Under the pieces are notes generated by a model. That model saw nothing but the letters and a program-made list of their open reading frames with translations. It was not told the origin of the DNA and did not search any database. The position numbers and the translations under genes were made by a program. This document shows, one piece after another, positions 1 to 9,098 of a DNA stretch of 64,000 nucleotides. Positions within the stretch are counted from its first letter, which is position 1; every line of letters begins with the position of its first letter. This DNA is from Lujinxingiaceae bacterium (GTDB lineage Bacteria; Myxococcota_A; Bradymonadia; Bradymonadales; Bradymonadaceae), in the NCBI GenBank assembly GCA_013697635.1, contig JACCWM010000036.1, forward strand, positions 1 to 64,000, written 5' to 3'.

Positions 1-111
1 ATGCTGCTGGGGCGGCGGTGCCCCAAAGCCCTGCTGCTGGGGCGGCGGTGCCCCAAAGCCCTGCTGCTGGGGCGGTGCCCCAAAGCCCTGCTGCTGGGGC
101 GGTGCCCCAAA
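1..111 (-). repeat. In-frame tandem repeat coding GFGAPP(P)QQQ
   Basis: Two 30-base copies are followed by two 27-base copies, the shorter ones lacking one Pro codon. The unit reads ctgctgctggggcgg(cgg)tgccccaaagcc on the plus strand. All unit lengths are multiples of three, so gain or loss of copies keeps the FHA gene open. The array may continue beyond the left edge. Confidence 0.9.
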
Positions 112-543
112 ATTCATCGGCCCAGGCGTACCACCAAAGGAGGGTGCCGGGGCCGAGCCACCCGCAAAGCCGCCGCTCGAGTGGCTGCCTGCAGGCGTAC
201 CACCCATGTTGTAGCCGCCCTGTGGAGCCGCCGGACGACGCGGTGCGTACTCTGATCGAAAGCGAAACCACAATTTGCCCAGATGCAAAACCGCGCCGTC
301 GTACAGCGCAATCTCACTTTGAACCGGTGTGCCTTCCAGCGCGGTCAAACCACCGCGTGAGAGCGCAACCAGGCGAAAACTGCCTTGGCCATCATTCATT
401 ATCAGCGCATGCTGGCGCGAAATCGTCGGATGGTCCAACACGAAGTCTGAACCCTTGTCCCGACCGATCGAAATCGACTGGGCGTCGAATGGAAACTTCT
501 GAAGGTTGCCATTCTGCTCATACTCAAGCCAGAACGAAGCCAT
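1..543 (-). CDS. FHA-domain protein, partial (C-terminus beyond left edge)
   Basis: This gene starts with ATG at 543 and stays open to the window edge, giving 181 codons. Residues 1 to about 100 form a forkhead-associated domain with the core GRDKGSDFVLDHPTISRQHA, whose Arg and SRQH residues bind phosphothreonine in this family. After it comes a Gly/Pro/Ser-rich tail that turns into tandem GFGAPP(P)QQQ repeats and runs off the edge. It is the last visible gene of the Tad pilus operon and lies about 100 bases after tadC. The neighbouring CpaF also carries an FHA domain, so phospho-dependent control or assembly of the pilus is a reasonable inference. The C-terminal part is not visible and may hold further domains. 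Confidence 0.85.
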   Translation of the reverse strand, partial: MASFWLEYEQNGNLQKFPFDAQSISIGRDKGSDFVLDHPTISRQHALIMNDGQGSFRLVALSRGGLTALEGTPVQSEIALYDGAVLHLGKLWFRFRSEYAPRRPAAPQGGYNMGGTPAGSHSSGGFAGGSAPAPSFGGTPGPMNFGAPPQQQGFGAPPQQQGFGAPPPQQQGFGAPPPQQH

Positions 544-649
544 GATTCATTTGCCTTGGGAGAATTTGACGCACGTTGGAAAAAACACCAATGGTCGCCT
601 GACCTAATCACTAACAATGCCCCGCAACGGGCAATGTATTTCGTCGGAC

Positions 650-1585
650 TCAGTTACCCTCGGCCATGATCTTCAAGATCATCGCGCCAAGGACCACGAG
701 AACAACCGCACCAAAGATGAACATCAGCGGGAACAGAATCTTGACGGCTGCCTGACTGGCTGCCTTCTCGATTTTCGCCGTGCGCTTGTTGCGAATCGTA
801 TCGACCTGGATCTCCAACACGTTGGCCAGCGGCGTACCACGCTTCTCGGATTGCAAAATCGCGCCGACCATCGAGTTGAGATACTCCGATTTGACGCGCT
901 CACACAAATTAATGAGCGCATCGGAGCGCGCCGTACCCACGCGCATCTCCTGGAGCACCACGCCGAGCTCCTGAACCATCGGATCGTCAGGGTTCTGGAT
1001 TTGACCGCGCGTGACCACACGATCGAGCGCCGTCATGAAGTCGAGACCTGCGCGCATCGAGAGCACGAGCAGATCGACCGTGTAGGGAAGGCGGCGATCG
1101 ATGTCGATGAGCCGCTGCTGCATCGCGCTGTTTAGACTCATAAACGGCAACGAAAACCCCACACCGGCGCCGATAAAGGCGACCGGAATCTGGGGCGTGT
1201 TGGTCATCAGAAACGAAAAGACCAGACCAACCACGAACAAACACATGGCCGCCACACAACACATGCCCAAGAACTCGTTGGCTGTGAACGCCCCCATGAA
1301 GCCCGAGCGCATCAACTTATCGCGTAGCACCGAGCGCGTCTCACTGATCTTCCAGGCCGCCGTGTCCGGCAGCCGGCGAAAGTAGTGGGCGAACACCTTG
1401 ACCAGCGGCAAAACCATCGCGTAGCTGGCGTCTTCCTCGATCAAGCGCTTGCGCTTGGTCAGCCGGTAGCCATAGATCTCGTCCTCTTCAACGTCGTCGG
1501 GAACAAATCCCCAGACGAAAAACGCAAAGGCCACAAAGATCGCAATGATCGAGCCAAACAACAAAAATTTAGGATCGACGCCCAT
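650..1585 (-). CDS. tadC: Tad pilus inner-membrane platform protein TadC
   Basis: The 311-residue protein is a type II secretion F-family (GspF/TadC) platform subunit. It has a membrane segment at about residues 8-28, a pair of segments near 100-150, a cytoplasmic four-helix T2SSF region around 150-275 with the typical RLPYTVDLLVLSMRAGLDF stretch, and a final segment at about 285-305. With TadB it forms the inner-membrane base on which the CpaF ATPase drives Flp pilin assembly. It lies 57 bases downstream of tadB on the same strand, as in Tad loci generally. The ATG start is preceded only by a weak GGAT Shine-Dalgarno-like stretch. Confidence 0.9.
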   Translation of the reverse strand: MGVDPKFLLFGSIIAIFVAFAFFVWGFVPDDVEEDEIYGYRLTKRKRLIEEDASYAMVLPLVKVFAHYFRRLPDTAAWKISETRSVLRDKLMRSGFMGAFTANEFLGMCCVAAMCLFVVGLVFSFLMTNTPQIPVAFIGAGVGFSLPFMSLNSAMQQRLIDIDRRLPYTVDLLVLSMRAGLDFMTALDRVVTRGQIQNPDDPMVQELGVVLQEMRVGTARSDALINLCERVKSEYLNSMVGAILQSEKRGTPLANVLEIQVDTIRNKRTAKIEKAASQAAVKILFPLMFIFGAVVLVVLGAMILKIMAEGN

Positions 1586-1642
1586 ATCCGGTCATCCGTT
1601 TAGCGGTGTCAAAAAGCTGGTTTGATCAGACGATCTGGCGAA

Positions 1643-2497
1643 TCAAACTTCGATGCTGACAATCTTGAGAATCATACTGACGCCGATGATGTTCAAGGTC
1701 GCCGCACCACTCAAAATCAAATAGCCGGGCAAAGTCTCGAACAATGGCGTTATCAACTCTGGATCCAAAAGATAGAACGCGCCCAAGACGACGCCGGGCA
1801 TCATTCCCATGACCCATGCCTGCATCTTGCCCTGCGCGGTCTGCGTATCGATGACACGCTCGAGGCGGAAACTCTCACGAATCGTGTTGCTGATGTCACT
1901 CAAAATCTGGGGAATATTGCCACCCACCGTTCGACCGATGACCAGAGCCGAAATCGCCAGCTCGAGATTGCGCGAAGGCATGCGACGCTGACAGTTGACC
2001 AATGCCTGATCCAGCGGCGTGCCCAACTTGTATTCCTTGAGCAACACGCTCAACTCCTGGCTGAGCGGCGCGCCCATGGAGTTGATCACGTCCTGGATGG
2101 CTTCCGGCAGCGAGGGATTGGCCTTGAAGCTGTTGGACATGTAGACCATGGCCTCCTCAACTTGCTCGTCTACACCGCGAATACGTGCAACCCAGGCCCG
2201 ACGCAGATAAATGCGCGGTCCCCAGGCGCCCGCCGCGCCACCAACGATCGCACCGATGATCGGATTGCCGAGCAACAAAATACCCATGCCGATGCCACCG
2301 GCGAAGGCAAACAAGTGGAGCAGTACGAACTCTTGCGGCGTGATCGCCAGGAACAGACGATGCAACTCTTTGCCGACGATACGCTCGTAAATGCCCCGCT
2401 CAGCGCCCAAACGATTGGCGACGTACTCGCCTCCACCCCAGATGGCCAAAAATGAAGCCAAGAAAACAAGTGATAACGCAATATAAAGGTAGAGCAC
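1643..2497 (-). CDS. tadB: Tad pilus inner-membrane platform protein TadB
   Basis: This 284-residue protein is the partner of TadC in the pilus platform. It has an N-terminal membrane helix (residues 3-22), a pair of hydrophobic segments near 60-90, a T2SSF domain around 120-245 with conserved LPEAIQDVINSMGAPLSQEL and a GRTVGGNIPQIL stretch, and a C-terminal helix pair. The start codon is GTG at 2497, with AAGGGA about 9 bases upstream. It sits between cpaF and tadC, the usual Tad order. The family assignment is from overall architecture; TadB and TadC are told apart by gene order. Confidence 0.88.
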   Translation of the reverse strand: MLYLYIALSLVFLASFLAIWGGGEYVANRLGAERGIYERIVGKELHRLFLAITPQEFVLLHLFAFAGGIGMGILLLGNPIIGAIVGGAAGAWGPRIYLRRAWVARIRGVDEQVEEAMVYMSNSFKANPSLPEAIQDVINSMGAPLSQELSVLLKEYKLGTPLDQALVNCQRRMPSRNLELAISALVIGRTVGGNIPQILSDISNTIRESFRLERVIDTQTAQGKMQAWVMGMMPGVVLGAFYLLDPELITPLFETLPGYLILSGAATLNIIGVSMILKIVSIEV

Positions 2498-2657
2498 GTG
2501 GGCATCCCTTCGTCAGTATGGACCATGTCCTTGGCAATTCATCGTCATCAGATCGTGTGCCAGTTCGATGACAGTCTAAACATGCAAAATCCGGCTTGCA
2601 ACACTGACATCAGCGCTTTCAATGCGGAAGACCATCGATAAACTAGCGCCTTGAGTC

Positions 2658-4514
2658 TTAAAAGAAATCTGTCGGACTTGCCAGCCCCTTGATCAGAAAC
2701 TCGTTCAAGAAGCCAGGCAAATAGCCCGTCGCCAGGTGATAACCCTCGACTTTACCCTTCTCGTTGACGCCTGTTTGCTTGTAGCGATAGATGTCTTCGA
2801 TTCGAATGTAGCCGTCGTCGTCGATTCCAACGACCTCGGAGATGTATGTAACACGTCGGCTACCATCGCTAAAGCGGCTCTGCTGAACGATCAGATCGAC
2901 CGAATTTGCGATCTGCTCGCGAATCGCGCGCGAGGGCAACTCCATGCCGCTCATCAAAACCAGCGTCTCCAAACGACTGATCGCCTCGATCGGGCTATTG
3001 GAGTGAACCGTGGTCATCGAACCGTCATGGCCCGTGTTCATGGCCTGGAGCATGTCGAGCGCCTCGCCGCCACGGCACTCTCCGACGACGATCCGATCCG
3101 GTCGCATACGAAGCGCATTCTTGACCAGGTCGCGAATACTGATCTCGCCGCTGCCCTCGAGATTGGGCGGCTTGGTTTCCAGGCTGATCACGTGCTCTTG
3201 ATGAATCTGAAGCTCGGCGGCGTCCTCGATCGTGACCACGCGCTCGGTCTGTCCGATGAAGCTCGACAAGACGTTGAGCAGCGTCGTCTTTCCTGAACCC
3301 GTACCGCCGGAGATGATGATATTCTTTCGCGCACGAACACTGCGCGCCAGAAACTTCGCCATCTCTGGAATGAAGCTGCCGAACTTGACCAGATCATAGG
3401 CCGAGAGCCGGTCTTCAGGAAACTTTCGAATCGTCAGGCAGGGGTCTTTGAGCGCCAGCGGCGGAATGACCGCGTTGACACGCGAGCCGTCGGCCAGACG
3501 GGTGTCGACCAGCGGATTGGACTCGTCAATTCGACGGCCACGCGGAATGACGATGCGCTCGATGACGGTCATCATCGCCTTCTCGTCATTGAAGAACCGG
3601 TCGGTCAGCACGATCTTGCCGCCCAACTCGGCATAGATGTGTTCGCGGTCGACGACCATGATCTCGGTCACCTTGCGATGCTTGACCAAATCTTCAATCG
3701 GACCAAGCCCGCACACCTCATCCATCAGCTCCTTGAAGACCTCATCCTTGGTAAACGGCGGAGGAATGTCGTAGGCGCGCTGTTGAAGCAGCTCCTTGAG
3801 CTTCTCGGAGACCTGGCGCACAACGCGCGGTGAGCTGTAATCCGTGATCTGAAAGCTGTGCAGGTCGAGACGCTCTTTGAGCTCGTCGTGCAACGCGGCC
3901 TTGAAAGCCACCAGACCCATGCGCTTGCTGCGATCAAGGATCTGCACGACCTCGCCGGAAGTATTGACCCGCGGCTCCACGTAATTTTCATTGGGCTCGA
4001 GATCGCCCAAAAAACGCTCGGGCGTAACCGGAGCACTTGGCTTCCAGCTGCGAGCTGGAGCCGCCTGGGCAACCGGCGTAGCCGCCGGCGCACGCCCATG
4101 CACATCGCCCGGCGCGACGGTGCGGCGCATCTCGTCGGCGGTGGACATCGCCCGCGGAGCCGGTGAAGTGGCCGCCGCCCTCGCCTGACTGGGCTGGGCG
4201 CCGGTGCTGCGTGCGCCGTTGCTGGCCATCTCCACACAGAATCGATAAGGCTCGATCGCTGCAAACTCGCCCAGGCGCATCTCGCGCACCCGATCGATGC
4301 GCTCGCCATTGACGAACACACCGTTGGCCGACTGATTGACCAGCAGAATGCGATCGCCCATGACCTTCAAGATGGCATGACGGCGACTCACCGTCTTGCT
4401 GCTCAAGACGATGTCGTTGTTCTGGCTTCGACCAATCGTCACCTCGGCCACCGGTTGATCGATCGGATAGAGGTGTTCATGGCCCAAGTTATCGAGGACC
4501 CGGATCTGTTTCAT
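2658..4514 (-). CDS. cpaF: FHA-CpaF/TadA pilus assembly ATPase
   Basis: The 618-residue protein joins an N-terminal FHA domain (about residues 1-95, core [21 protein letters not shown]) through an Ala/Pro-rich linker to a full CpaF-type secretion ATPase. The ATPase part has Walker [10 protein letters not shown] near residue 401, the Asp-box stretch [20 protein letters not shown] and the His-box region [16 protein letters not shown]. It powers Flp/Tad pilus extrusion from the cytoplasm. Many Tad loci have a CpaE/TadZ gene between cpaC and cpaF. None is present here, and cpaF starts 24 bases after cpaC. The FHA fusion suggests that threonine phosphorylation of a partner places or controls the ATPase, which is inference. 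Confidence 0.93.
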   Translation of the reverse strand: MKQIRVLDNLGHEHLYPIDQPVAEVTIGRSQNNDIVLSSKTVSRRHAILKVMGDRILLVNQSANGVFVNGERIDRVREMRLGEFAAIEPYRFCVEMASNGARSTGAQPSQARAAATSPAPRAMSTADEMRRTVAPGDVHGRAPAATPVAQAAPARSWKPSAPVTPERFLGDLEPNENYVEPRVNTSGEVVQILDRSKRMGLVAFKAALHDELKERLDLHSFQITDYSSPRVVRQVSEKLKELLQQRAYDIPPPFTKDEVFKELMDEVCGLGPIEDLVKHRKVTEIMVVDREHIYAELGGKIVLTDRFFNDEKAMMTVIERIVIPRGRRIDESNPLVDTRLADGSRVNAVIPPLALKDPCLTIRKFPEDRLSAYDLVKFGSFIPEMAKFLARSVRARKNIIISGGTGSGKTTLLNVLSSFIGQTERVVTIEDAAELQIHQEHVISLETKPPNLEGSGEISIRDLVKNALRMRPDRIVVGECRGGEALDMLQAMNTGHDGSMTTVHSNSPIEAISRLETLVLMSGMELPSRAIREQIANSVDLIVQQSRFSDGSRRVTYISEVVGIDDDGYIRIEDIYRYKQTGVNEKGKVEGYHLATGYLPGFLNEFLIKGLASPTDFF

Positions 4515-4538
4515 AGCTTCACGCGTGTTGTCTCACGA

Positions 4539-5900
4539 TCACTTGCGAGCGTTGGAAAGCTCCGGCAGATCGTCAGGTTGAGCGCCCCGATCGAGCAGGC
4601 CTTGGAAGACGCCTTGAATCAGTGCCTTGTGCGTATCACCGCCGGGCTCATAGACACGTGGCGTCACGAACATCGCGTTGTTCATCTGCTCACCAGAAAA
4701 GGAGCGGTTCTTGAACAGCCAGCCCAAAATCGGAATACTGCCCAGAACCCACAGACCCTGCTCGTTCGATGTGCTTTTGTTGTTGTGCTGGCCGGTCACG
4801 AGCACCGACTGACCCTCGCGCATATTGACCGTAGCCTTGATATCGTTGTTACGAATACCGGGCAGGTTGCCAACACCAGCGCCAAAGTCCAACTCGGAGT
4901 AGCTCATGTCGATGTTGAGCTTGACGCGGTTCTCAAAGTCCAGAATCGGCTGCACTTTGACCTTCAGGCCAAACTCCTTCTCGGCGATGCCGGTGGTGTT
5001 GGCCGTGGCGACCGGAATCAGCAACGTGCCACCGGTATGGTAGGTCGCGTCGGTGCCGGCCTCGGTGACGATCGTGGCATGCTGGACGGTCTTGATCAAA
5101 CCGTTGACCACCAGAAAGTCCAGAGCCATGTTCAAGTTGCCGACCAACGACCAGTAGGAGTTCAAGCCGGCGCCGCCCGTCAACGCCGCCGGACGTGGCA
5201 GCGATGTCCCACCGCCCTGACCAACGCCCACACCAGGAGCAAGCTCGCCGGTGTTGTAGTAGAGCGGTACGTCACCGCTGCCGAAGGTGAAGTTGGAGCC
5301 AAAGAATTGACCCCACTTCACACCGAGGTTGTCACGACCGGTGTTGGCGATCTGAATGAAATAGACGTCGAGCGCAACCATGCGAGCGCCTTCGACGAAG
5401 GCCTCGCGATAGTTGGCGAAGTTGAGCACCTGGTTGGGGTAGAGCTGCGTGAGACGATCGATCTTACGCTTGTACAGCTCGCTTGCAACTTCGCCCTCGA
5501 GCAACACGCGGCCCTTGACGACGCGAACGTCGACGCCGGAGCGCTCCCCGAGAACCTCGCGAACTTCTTCGGCAAGCGACATCGGATTGACGCCGACCAC
5601 GCGCACCAACAAGGTCTTTTGTCCTTCACCCGAAAAGATGTTGATCGTGGTCACGCCCGGCGCCTTGGCCGTCATGATCAAGAGGCGCCCGTCACTGCTC
5701 GTCTGAGCATCGGCCACTTCGGGAAGACCAATGGTCACGCGGGTCAAACCGCGTGCATTGAAGGTCATCGTCTCGCCGATGGCCATGGTAAATTCTTGGT
5801 CCGGCGCCTGAGCGTGAGCCGCTTGAGGGAACATCACCACAACAGGACCGACGACGGCGAACGCAAACAACAAAAGCCCACAACCTACTACACTTCTCAT
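4539..5900 (-). CDS. cpaC: Tad pilus outer-membrane secretin CpaC/RcpA
   Basis: This 453-residue secretin forms the outer-membrane pore of the Tad pilus. It has a signal peptide ending AAHAQA at about residue 32, then a pilus-type N-terminal domain (FTMAIGETMTFNARGLTRVTIG), a BON-like middle region (VREVLGERSGVDVRVVKGRVLLEGEV), and the secretin C-domain with VKVQPILDFENRVKLNIDMSYSELD and the late VTGQHNNKST and LGSIPILGWLF motifs. The ATG start has AAGGAG 6-7 bases upstream. It is followed closely by cpaF. Length is normal for the family. Confidence 0.93.
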   Translation of the reverse strand: MRSVVGCGLLLFAFAVVGPVVVMFPQAAHAQAPDQEFTMAIGETMTFNARGLTRVTIGLPEVADAQTSSDGRLLIMTAKAPGVTTINIFSGEGQKTLLVRVVGVNPMSLAEEVREVLGERSGVDVRVVKGRVLLEGEVASELYKRKIDRLTQLYPNQVLNFANYREAFVEGARMVALDVYFIQIANTGRDNLGVKWGQFFGSNFTFGSGDVPLYYNTGELAPGVGVGQGGGTSLPRPAALTGGAGLNSYWSLVGNLNMALDFLVVNGLIKTVQHATIVTEAGTDATYHTGGTLLIPVATANTTGIAEKEFGLKVKVQPILDFENRVKLNIDMSYSELDFGAGVGNLPGIRNNDIKATVNMREGQSVLVTGQHNNKSTSNEQGLWVLGSIPILGWLFKNRSFSGEQMNNAMFVTPRVYEPGGDTHKALIQGVFQGLLDRGAQPDDLPELSNARK

Positions 5901-6059
5901 GACTCTCCTTCACTTCATTCGTGCGGCACGCACCGGCCGTGAAAGCCCAACTATCCAAAAAAACTAACAACTTCGTTAAATGCAGTTTCCACCGATCGCT
6001 TTGAAAACGCAACTGGGATTTTGGCGTGTTTGCAACGTTTGGACCATTCAAGAAACAGC

Positions 6060-6100
6060 GCGGCCCCATCTAGGCCGAGAAACGACGGTAATGGGGCCGC
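6060..6100 (-). terminator. Hairpin between cpaB and cpaC (attenuator or processing site)
   Basis: Perfect 10-base arms GCGGCCCCAT and ATGGGGCCGC flank a 21-base loop. On the minus strand, the operon's direction, the stem is followed by a short TTTCTT stretch rather than a clean T-run. It may reduce read-through from cpaB into cpaC or mark RNA processing. Function is inferred from position only. Confidence 0.4.
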
Positions 6101-6124
6101 GCAGCGAACGGAGGTAATTCGGAC

Positions 6125-7015
6125 CTATTTCTTGGAACCGCGGAAGATCTCGAGTTCGGGCTCGCACTCGCCACCGGCGCCACGACGAAAGCCCTTGGCA
6201 CATGCTTTGGGGCCCTTGGGAGCGGCGGCGCGAACAACGCGCGCCGTGTTGAGCACGTCGAGCTGCTCGAGGACTTCACGAAGCGTGCGTCGCTTCACCG
6301 AGATCGTCTCCATGTCGTCGCGATGACGCAACAACAGCTGAAGCTTGCCACGCGTCTGTGCAATGGTCAGCAATTCCGACTCGTCGGGGGTCAAAGACAT
6401 GGTCACCGTCGAATAGGCTCCCCGCTGCTGGCGATTGTCGGCTGCGATATCGGAGATCTCCTGGCCAACGGCGAGCAAGGTGACGTTTTGAAGCAGGTTC
6501 ATCGTGACGTAGCCGACGCTGTCGTTGCCGCCAACCTCAGGAATCACGTCATCTTTGCTGCCCACCGGAAAGGTTCCCAGAAGATCGACGCGGTCACCGG
6601 GGCGAAGCAAGCCCGAGATACCGCTGATCGCGTCAACCGGGATCGACATCGCGCGCTCACCTTGAGGAATACGCCCCGAGAGGGTGCGTGCCTCGATCGC
6701 GACGGCAAAATCACTCGTCAAGATCATCGAGCCTTCCTTGATGTTCTCGGCAACAGGCATCTCAAGATAGATTTCGATGTCCTGGCGAAGCAGCGGGTTG
6801 GCCGGCAAGAATTTTTGCGGAACCAACTCGGTGGTGATGCGATCGCGCGTCAGCGGCGATCCCGCCGGAATATCACGCGCGGCCTTGACGACCTCTTGCT
6901 GGTTGGCGAGAAGAGCCTGCTTTTCATCGTCGAGTTGTGACGCATACAGATACAAAAGGAGTGCTGCAAATGCACCCACCAATACCGCGGCAATCAACAG
7001 TTTTTTCTTCGCCAT
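6125..7015 (-). CDS. cpaB: Tad pilus assembly protein CpaB/RcpC
   Basis: The 296-residue protein starts at ATG 7015, preceded by GAGGAG at good spacing; an upstream in-frame start would add 17 residues but lacks a comparable ribosome site. It has an N-terminal membrane anchor (residues 5-24), a SAF domain beginning at VVKAARDIPAGSPLTRDRITTE, and the RcpC/CpaB region with GLLRPGDRVDLLGTF and the GERAMSIPVD motif. The periplasmic CpaB protein works with the CpaC secretin. The C-terminal tail has two Cys residues (ACAKG, GECEPE) that could form a disulfide. This is the first gene of the leftward pilus operon. No Flp pilin or prepilin peptidase is found nearby. Confidence 0.92.
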   Translation of the reverse strand: MAKKKLLIAAVLVGAFAALLLYLYASQLDDEKQALLANQQEVVKAARDIPAGSPLTRDRITTELVPQKFLPANPLLRQDIEIYLEMPVAENIKEGSMILTSDFAVAIEARTLSGRIPQGERAMSIPVDAISGISGLLRPGDRVDLLGTFPVGSKDDVIPEVGGNDSVGYVTMNLLQNVTLLAVGQEISDIAADNRQQRGAYSTVTMSLTPDESELLTIAQTRGKLQLLLRHRDDMETISVKRRTLREVLEQLDVLNTARVVRAAAPKGPKACAKGFRRGAGGECEPELEIFRGSKK

Positions 7016-7204
7016 TTCTTGATTCTCCTCGCCGTGATGAATGCATTCGTCTGGGGCTTGAACCACCAGATGCTTCGCGCTTCGAAATAGGGTACAACTG
7101 CAATTATGCCACCCAAACTATGGCCGGTAGCATTACATAGTGACTTAGCAGGGCAAAACATATCAGACCCAGATTGATGGGTCCAGAACGAATCGCGCTC
7201 GTTC

Positions 7205-8197
7205 TCAGGTGTTGAGATAGCCGAAACGCGAAAACCAGGCCAATGAGTCCTCGATCGTCGCCGAGAGCGCGCGACTGGAATGCCCCAGCTCCCCTTCGGC
7301 GCGAGCGCAATCTAAGTGTCCGCCGTGGATGGCGACATCGATATCGACAAGACGCGCGGGCAAGCGTCCGCCGAGGTGTTGGCCAAGCATCTCGAGTCCG
7401 CGCGCTCCACCGCGAACCACGGCATTGGGCAGCCGAATCTTGGGCGCCGCCACCGCTGCCTGCTCACATACCATGTTGGCAAAGGTCTCGGCGTCTGTGT
7501 TGACTCCGCCAAGGATGTAGCGGCGCCCGCTGCGCCCGCGCTCGAGCGCGGCCACCAGTGAGCTGGCCACGTCACGCACATCCACCACGTTGATGCGCTC
7601 ACCGACGAGCAACGGCACATGGCCGCGAACAAGGCGCACGATGAACTGCCCGCTGCCCGGCTTGACGTCGCCGGGACCGTAGATCTGGGATGGCAAAGCG
7701 ATCACGATCTCGAAGTCTTGGCTGATGTAGCGGTACAACTCGCTCTCTATGGAGTACTTGGCCTCAAAGAGAGCATCATCGACCTCGCCCGGTGCATAGA
7801 AGTCGGTCTCATCGCGCAGATCATTTTGCTGAGCGCTTCCCAGCGTCACCGCGCTCGAGACGAAGACGACACGGCGCACGCCTTGGCCGGCACAGGCATC
7901 GAGCACATGGCGCATCTGGCGCACGCCAGTGCTTCGCGCCTGGGCGATCGCGAGCCCATCGGTGGGATGAAAGCCGGCCGCATGAATCACCCCGGCGCAT
8001 CCTTTGAACGCGCCGACGAGTGAATCGCTCTGATCGAGATCGAGCTCGACCCACTCGACATCGAGTGACTCGACGTGCCACATCGGGCTGGTTGCTCGCC
8101 TTGTGGCGCGCACACCGTAGCCGCGCTCGAGCAAGCGGCGAATCGTCTCGGCGCCCACAAAACCTGTCCCGCCAAGAACGAGAATCTTTGGTTTCAT
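7205..8197 (-). CDS. NAD(P)-binding extended-SDR family protein (epimerase/dihydroflavonol reductase-like)
   Basis: The 330-residue protein has an N-terminal Rossmann motif GGTGFVG (residues 9-15), the D-L-D-Q nucleotide-specificity region near 55, and the VIHAAG strand typical of extended SDRs. The canonical catalytic YxxxK is not seen. At that place it reads ALFEAKYSIESELYRY, keeping a Lys but with Leu where the Tyr should be. A paralogue at 14939-15877 shares the same signature. It stands alone, upstream of and divergent from the HD-domain gene. Substrate is unknown; a sugar or terpenoid/lipid-type substrate is possible but unsupported. Confidence 0.8.
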   Translation of the reverse strand: MKPKILVLGGTGFVGAETIRRLLERGYGVRATRRATSPMWHVESLDVEWVELDLDQSDSLVGAFKGCAGVIHAAGFHPTDGLAIAQARSTGVRQMRHVLDACAGQGVRRVVFVSSAVTLGSAQQNDLRDETDFYAPGEVDDALFEAKYSIESELYRYISQDFEIVIALPSQIYGPGDVKPGSGQFIVRLVRGHVPLLVGERINVVDVRDVASSLVAALERGRSGRRYILGGVNTDAETFANMVCEQAAVAAPKIRLPNAVVRGGARGLEMLGQHLGGRLPARLVDIDVAIHGGHLDCARAEGELGHSSRALSATIEDSLAWFSRFGYLNT

Positions 8198-8303
8198 GGT
8201 GGTTTCAAACTCGGTGTATATGTAGTTGAAGTTGGAGCCGACGCATTTTCGAGCACAACAAACGACGTCTTATCATCCCTGACCCACAAACAAGATGTGA
8301 ATC

Positions 8304-8933
8304 ATGACTGAGCATGATGACGACAGCACTCTAGCCGCGCCCGATGAGCTGAGCAAGCAGGCCAAACACCTGCTTCGCCTGGTCTCGCGAGCCGAGCGTC
8401 TGGAAGCCTTGCCACGCACCGGTTGGATCGTTTGCGGCGTGCAAAACCCCGAATCGGTTGCCGCACACAGTTACATGGTGGCGATCATCGCCATGTGGAT
8501 CGCCGACCAACTCGCCGAACCGATCGACATGGCTTTTTTGCTGCGCATCGCCCTGCTTCACGACATTGGTGAGGCCGTCCTCACGGATCTGCCGTGGCCA
8601 GTCAAGCGCTTTGTCGGCAGCGAGGTGTTGGCTGAAGCCGAACAACGTGCCGTCGACCTGGTGCTCGAAGACAGTCCGGCGAGCTGGCGCCAGGCGTTTG
8701 GTGCCTACGTTGAGCGCGGATCGATCGAGGCGCGCATCGTCAAAGCTGCCGACCAGATTCAGATGTTGGCCAAGGCCTGCCAGTATGCTTCCCAACATCG
8801 CGGTGACACCGAGCGCTTCTGGCATGTTGCGCGCAACTTCGACGACCACGGCATTGCCCTGGTCGCATCCGTCTTTGAAGAGCTCAGCCGCCACCACAAA
8901 GACGGAAGTTGGTTCTTGGCGAACTTTGACTGA
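8304..8933 (+). CDS. HD-domain hydrolase, YfbR-like 5'-deoxynucleotidase
   Basis: The 209-residue protein matches the HD_3/YfbR-like family: residues 10-35 form the KQAKHLLRLVSRAERLEALPRTGW entry helix, ESVAAHSYMVA supplies the first metal-binding His, LLHDIGEAVLTDLPWPVK is the HD motif with the following Asp, and AADQIQML supplies the late Asp. In characterised members the activity is removal of phosphate from deoxynucleoside monophosphates, which affects dNTP pools. It is a monocistronic plus-strand gene divergent from the SDR gene. Family is clear; exact substrate is inferred. Confidence 0.85.
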   Translation: MTEHDDDSTLAAPDELSKQAKHLLRLVSRAERLEALPRTGWIVCGVQNPESVAAHSYMVAIIAMWIADQLAEPIDMAFLLRIALLHDIGEAVLTDLPWPVKRFVGSEVLAEAEQRAVDLVLEDSPASWRQAFGAYVERGSIEARIVKAADQIQMLAKACQYASQHRGDTERFWHVARNFDDHGIALVASVFEELSRHHKDGSWFLANFD

Positions 8934-9098
8934 GCTTCAAAACCGTCGTTTTGGGCGAACAAACAAAATGATTCACAGTGAAGCCCCTTTGACAGCATCA
9001 GAAAATTTCGCTACTTCCTGTCGCGTTGAACGCAATCAACAACCAAACCGACAAAAAGGTTGATGTTTTTCGACTCTTTTGCACAACGGGAGACGCTC

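Noticed and set aside
1-111. Short regular repeats considered as CRISPR
   Set aside because: The units are adjoining with no spacers and code in frame for GFGAPPQQQ in the FHA gene.
4377-5942. 521-codon open frame on the plus strand
   Set aside because: It is antisense to the cpaC secretin and the start of cpaF and has no family features.
7090-7130. TGGCATAATTGCA upstream of cpaB as a sigma-54 promoter
   Set aside because: GG and GC elements are only 7 bases apart and not the required 10.
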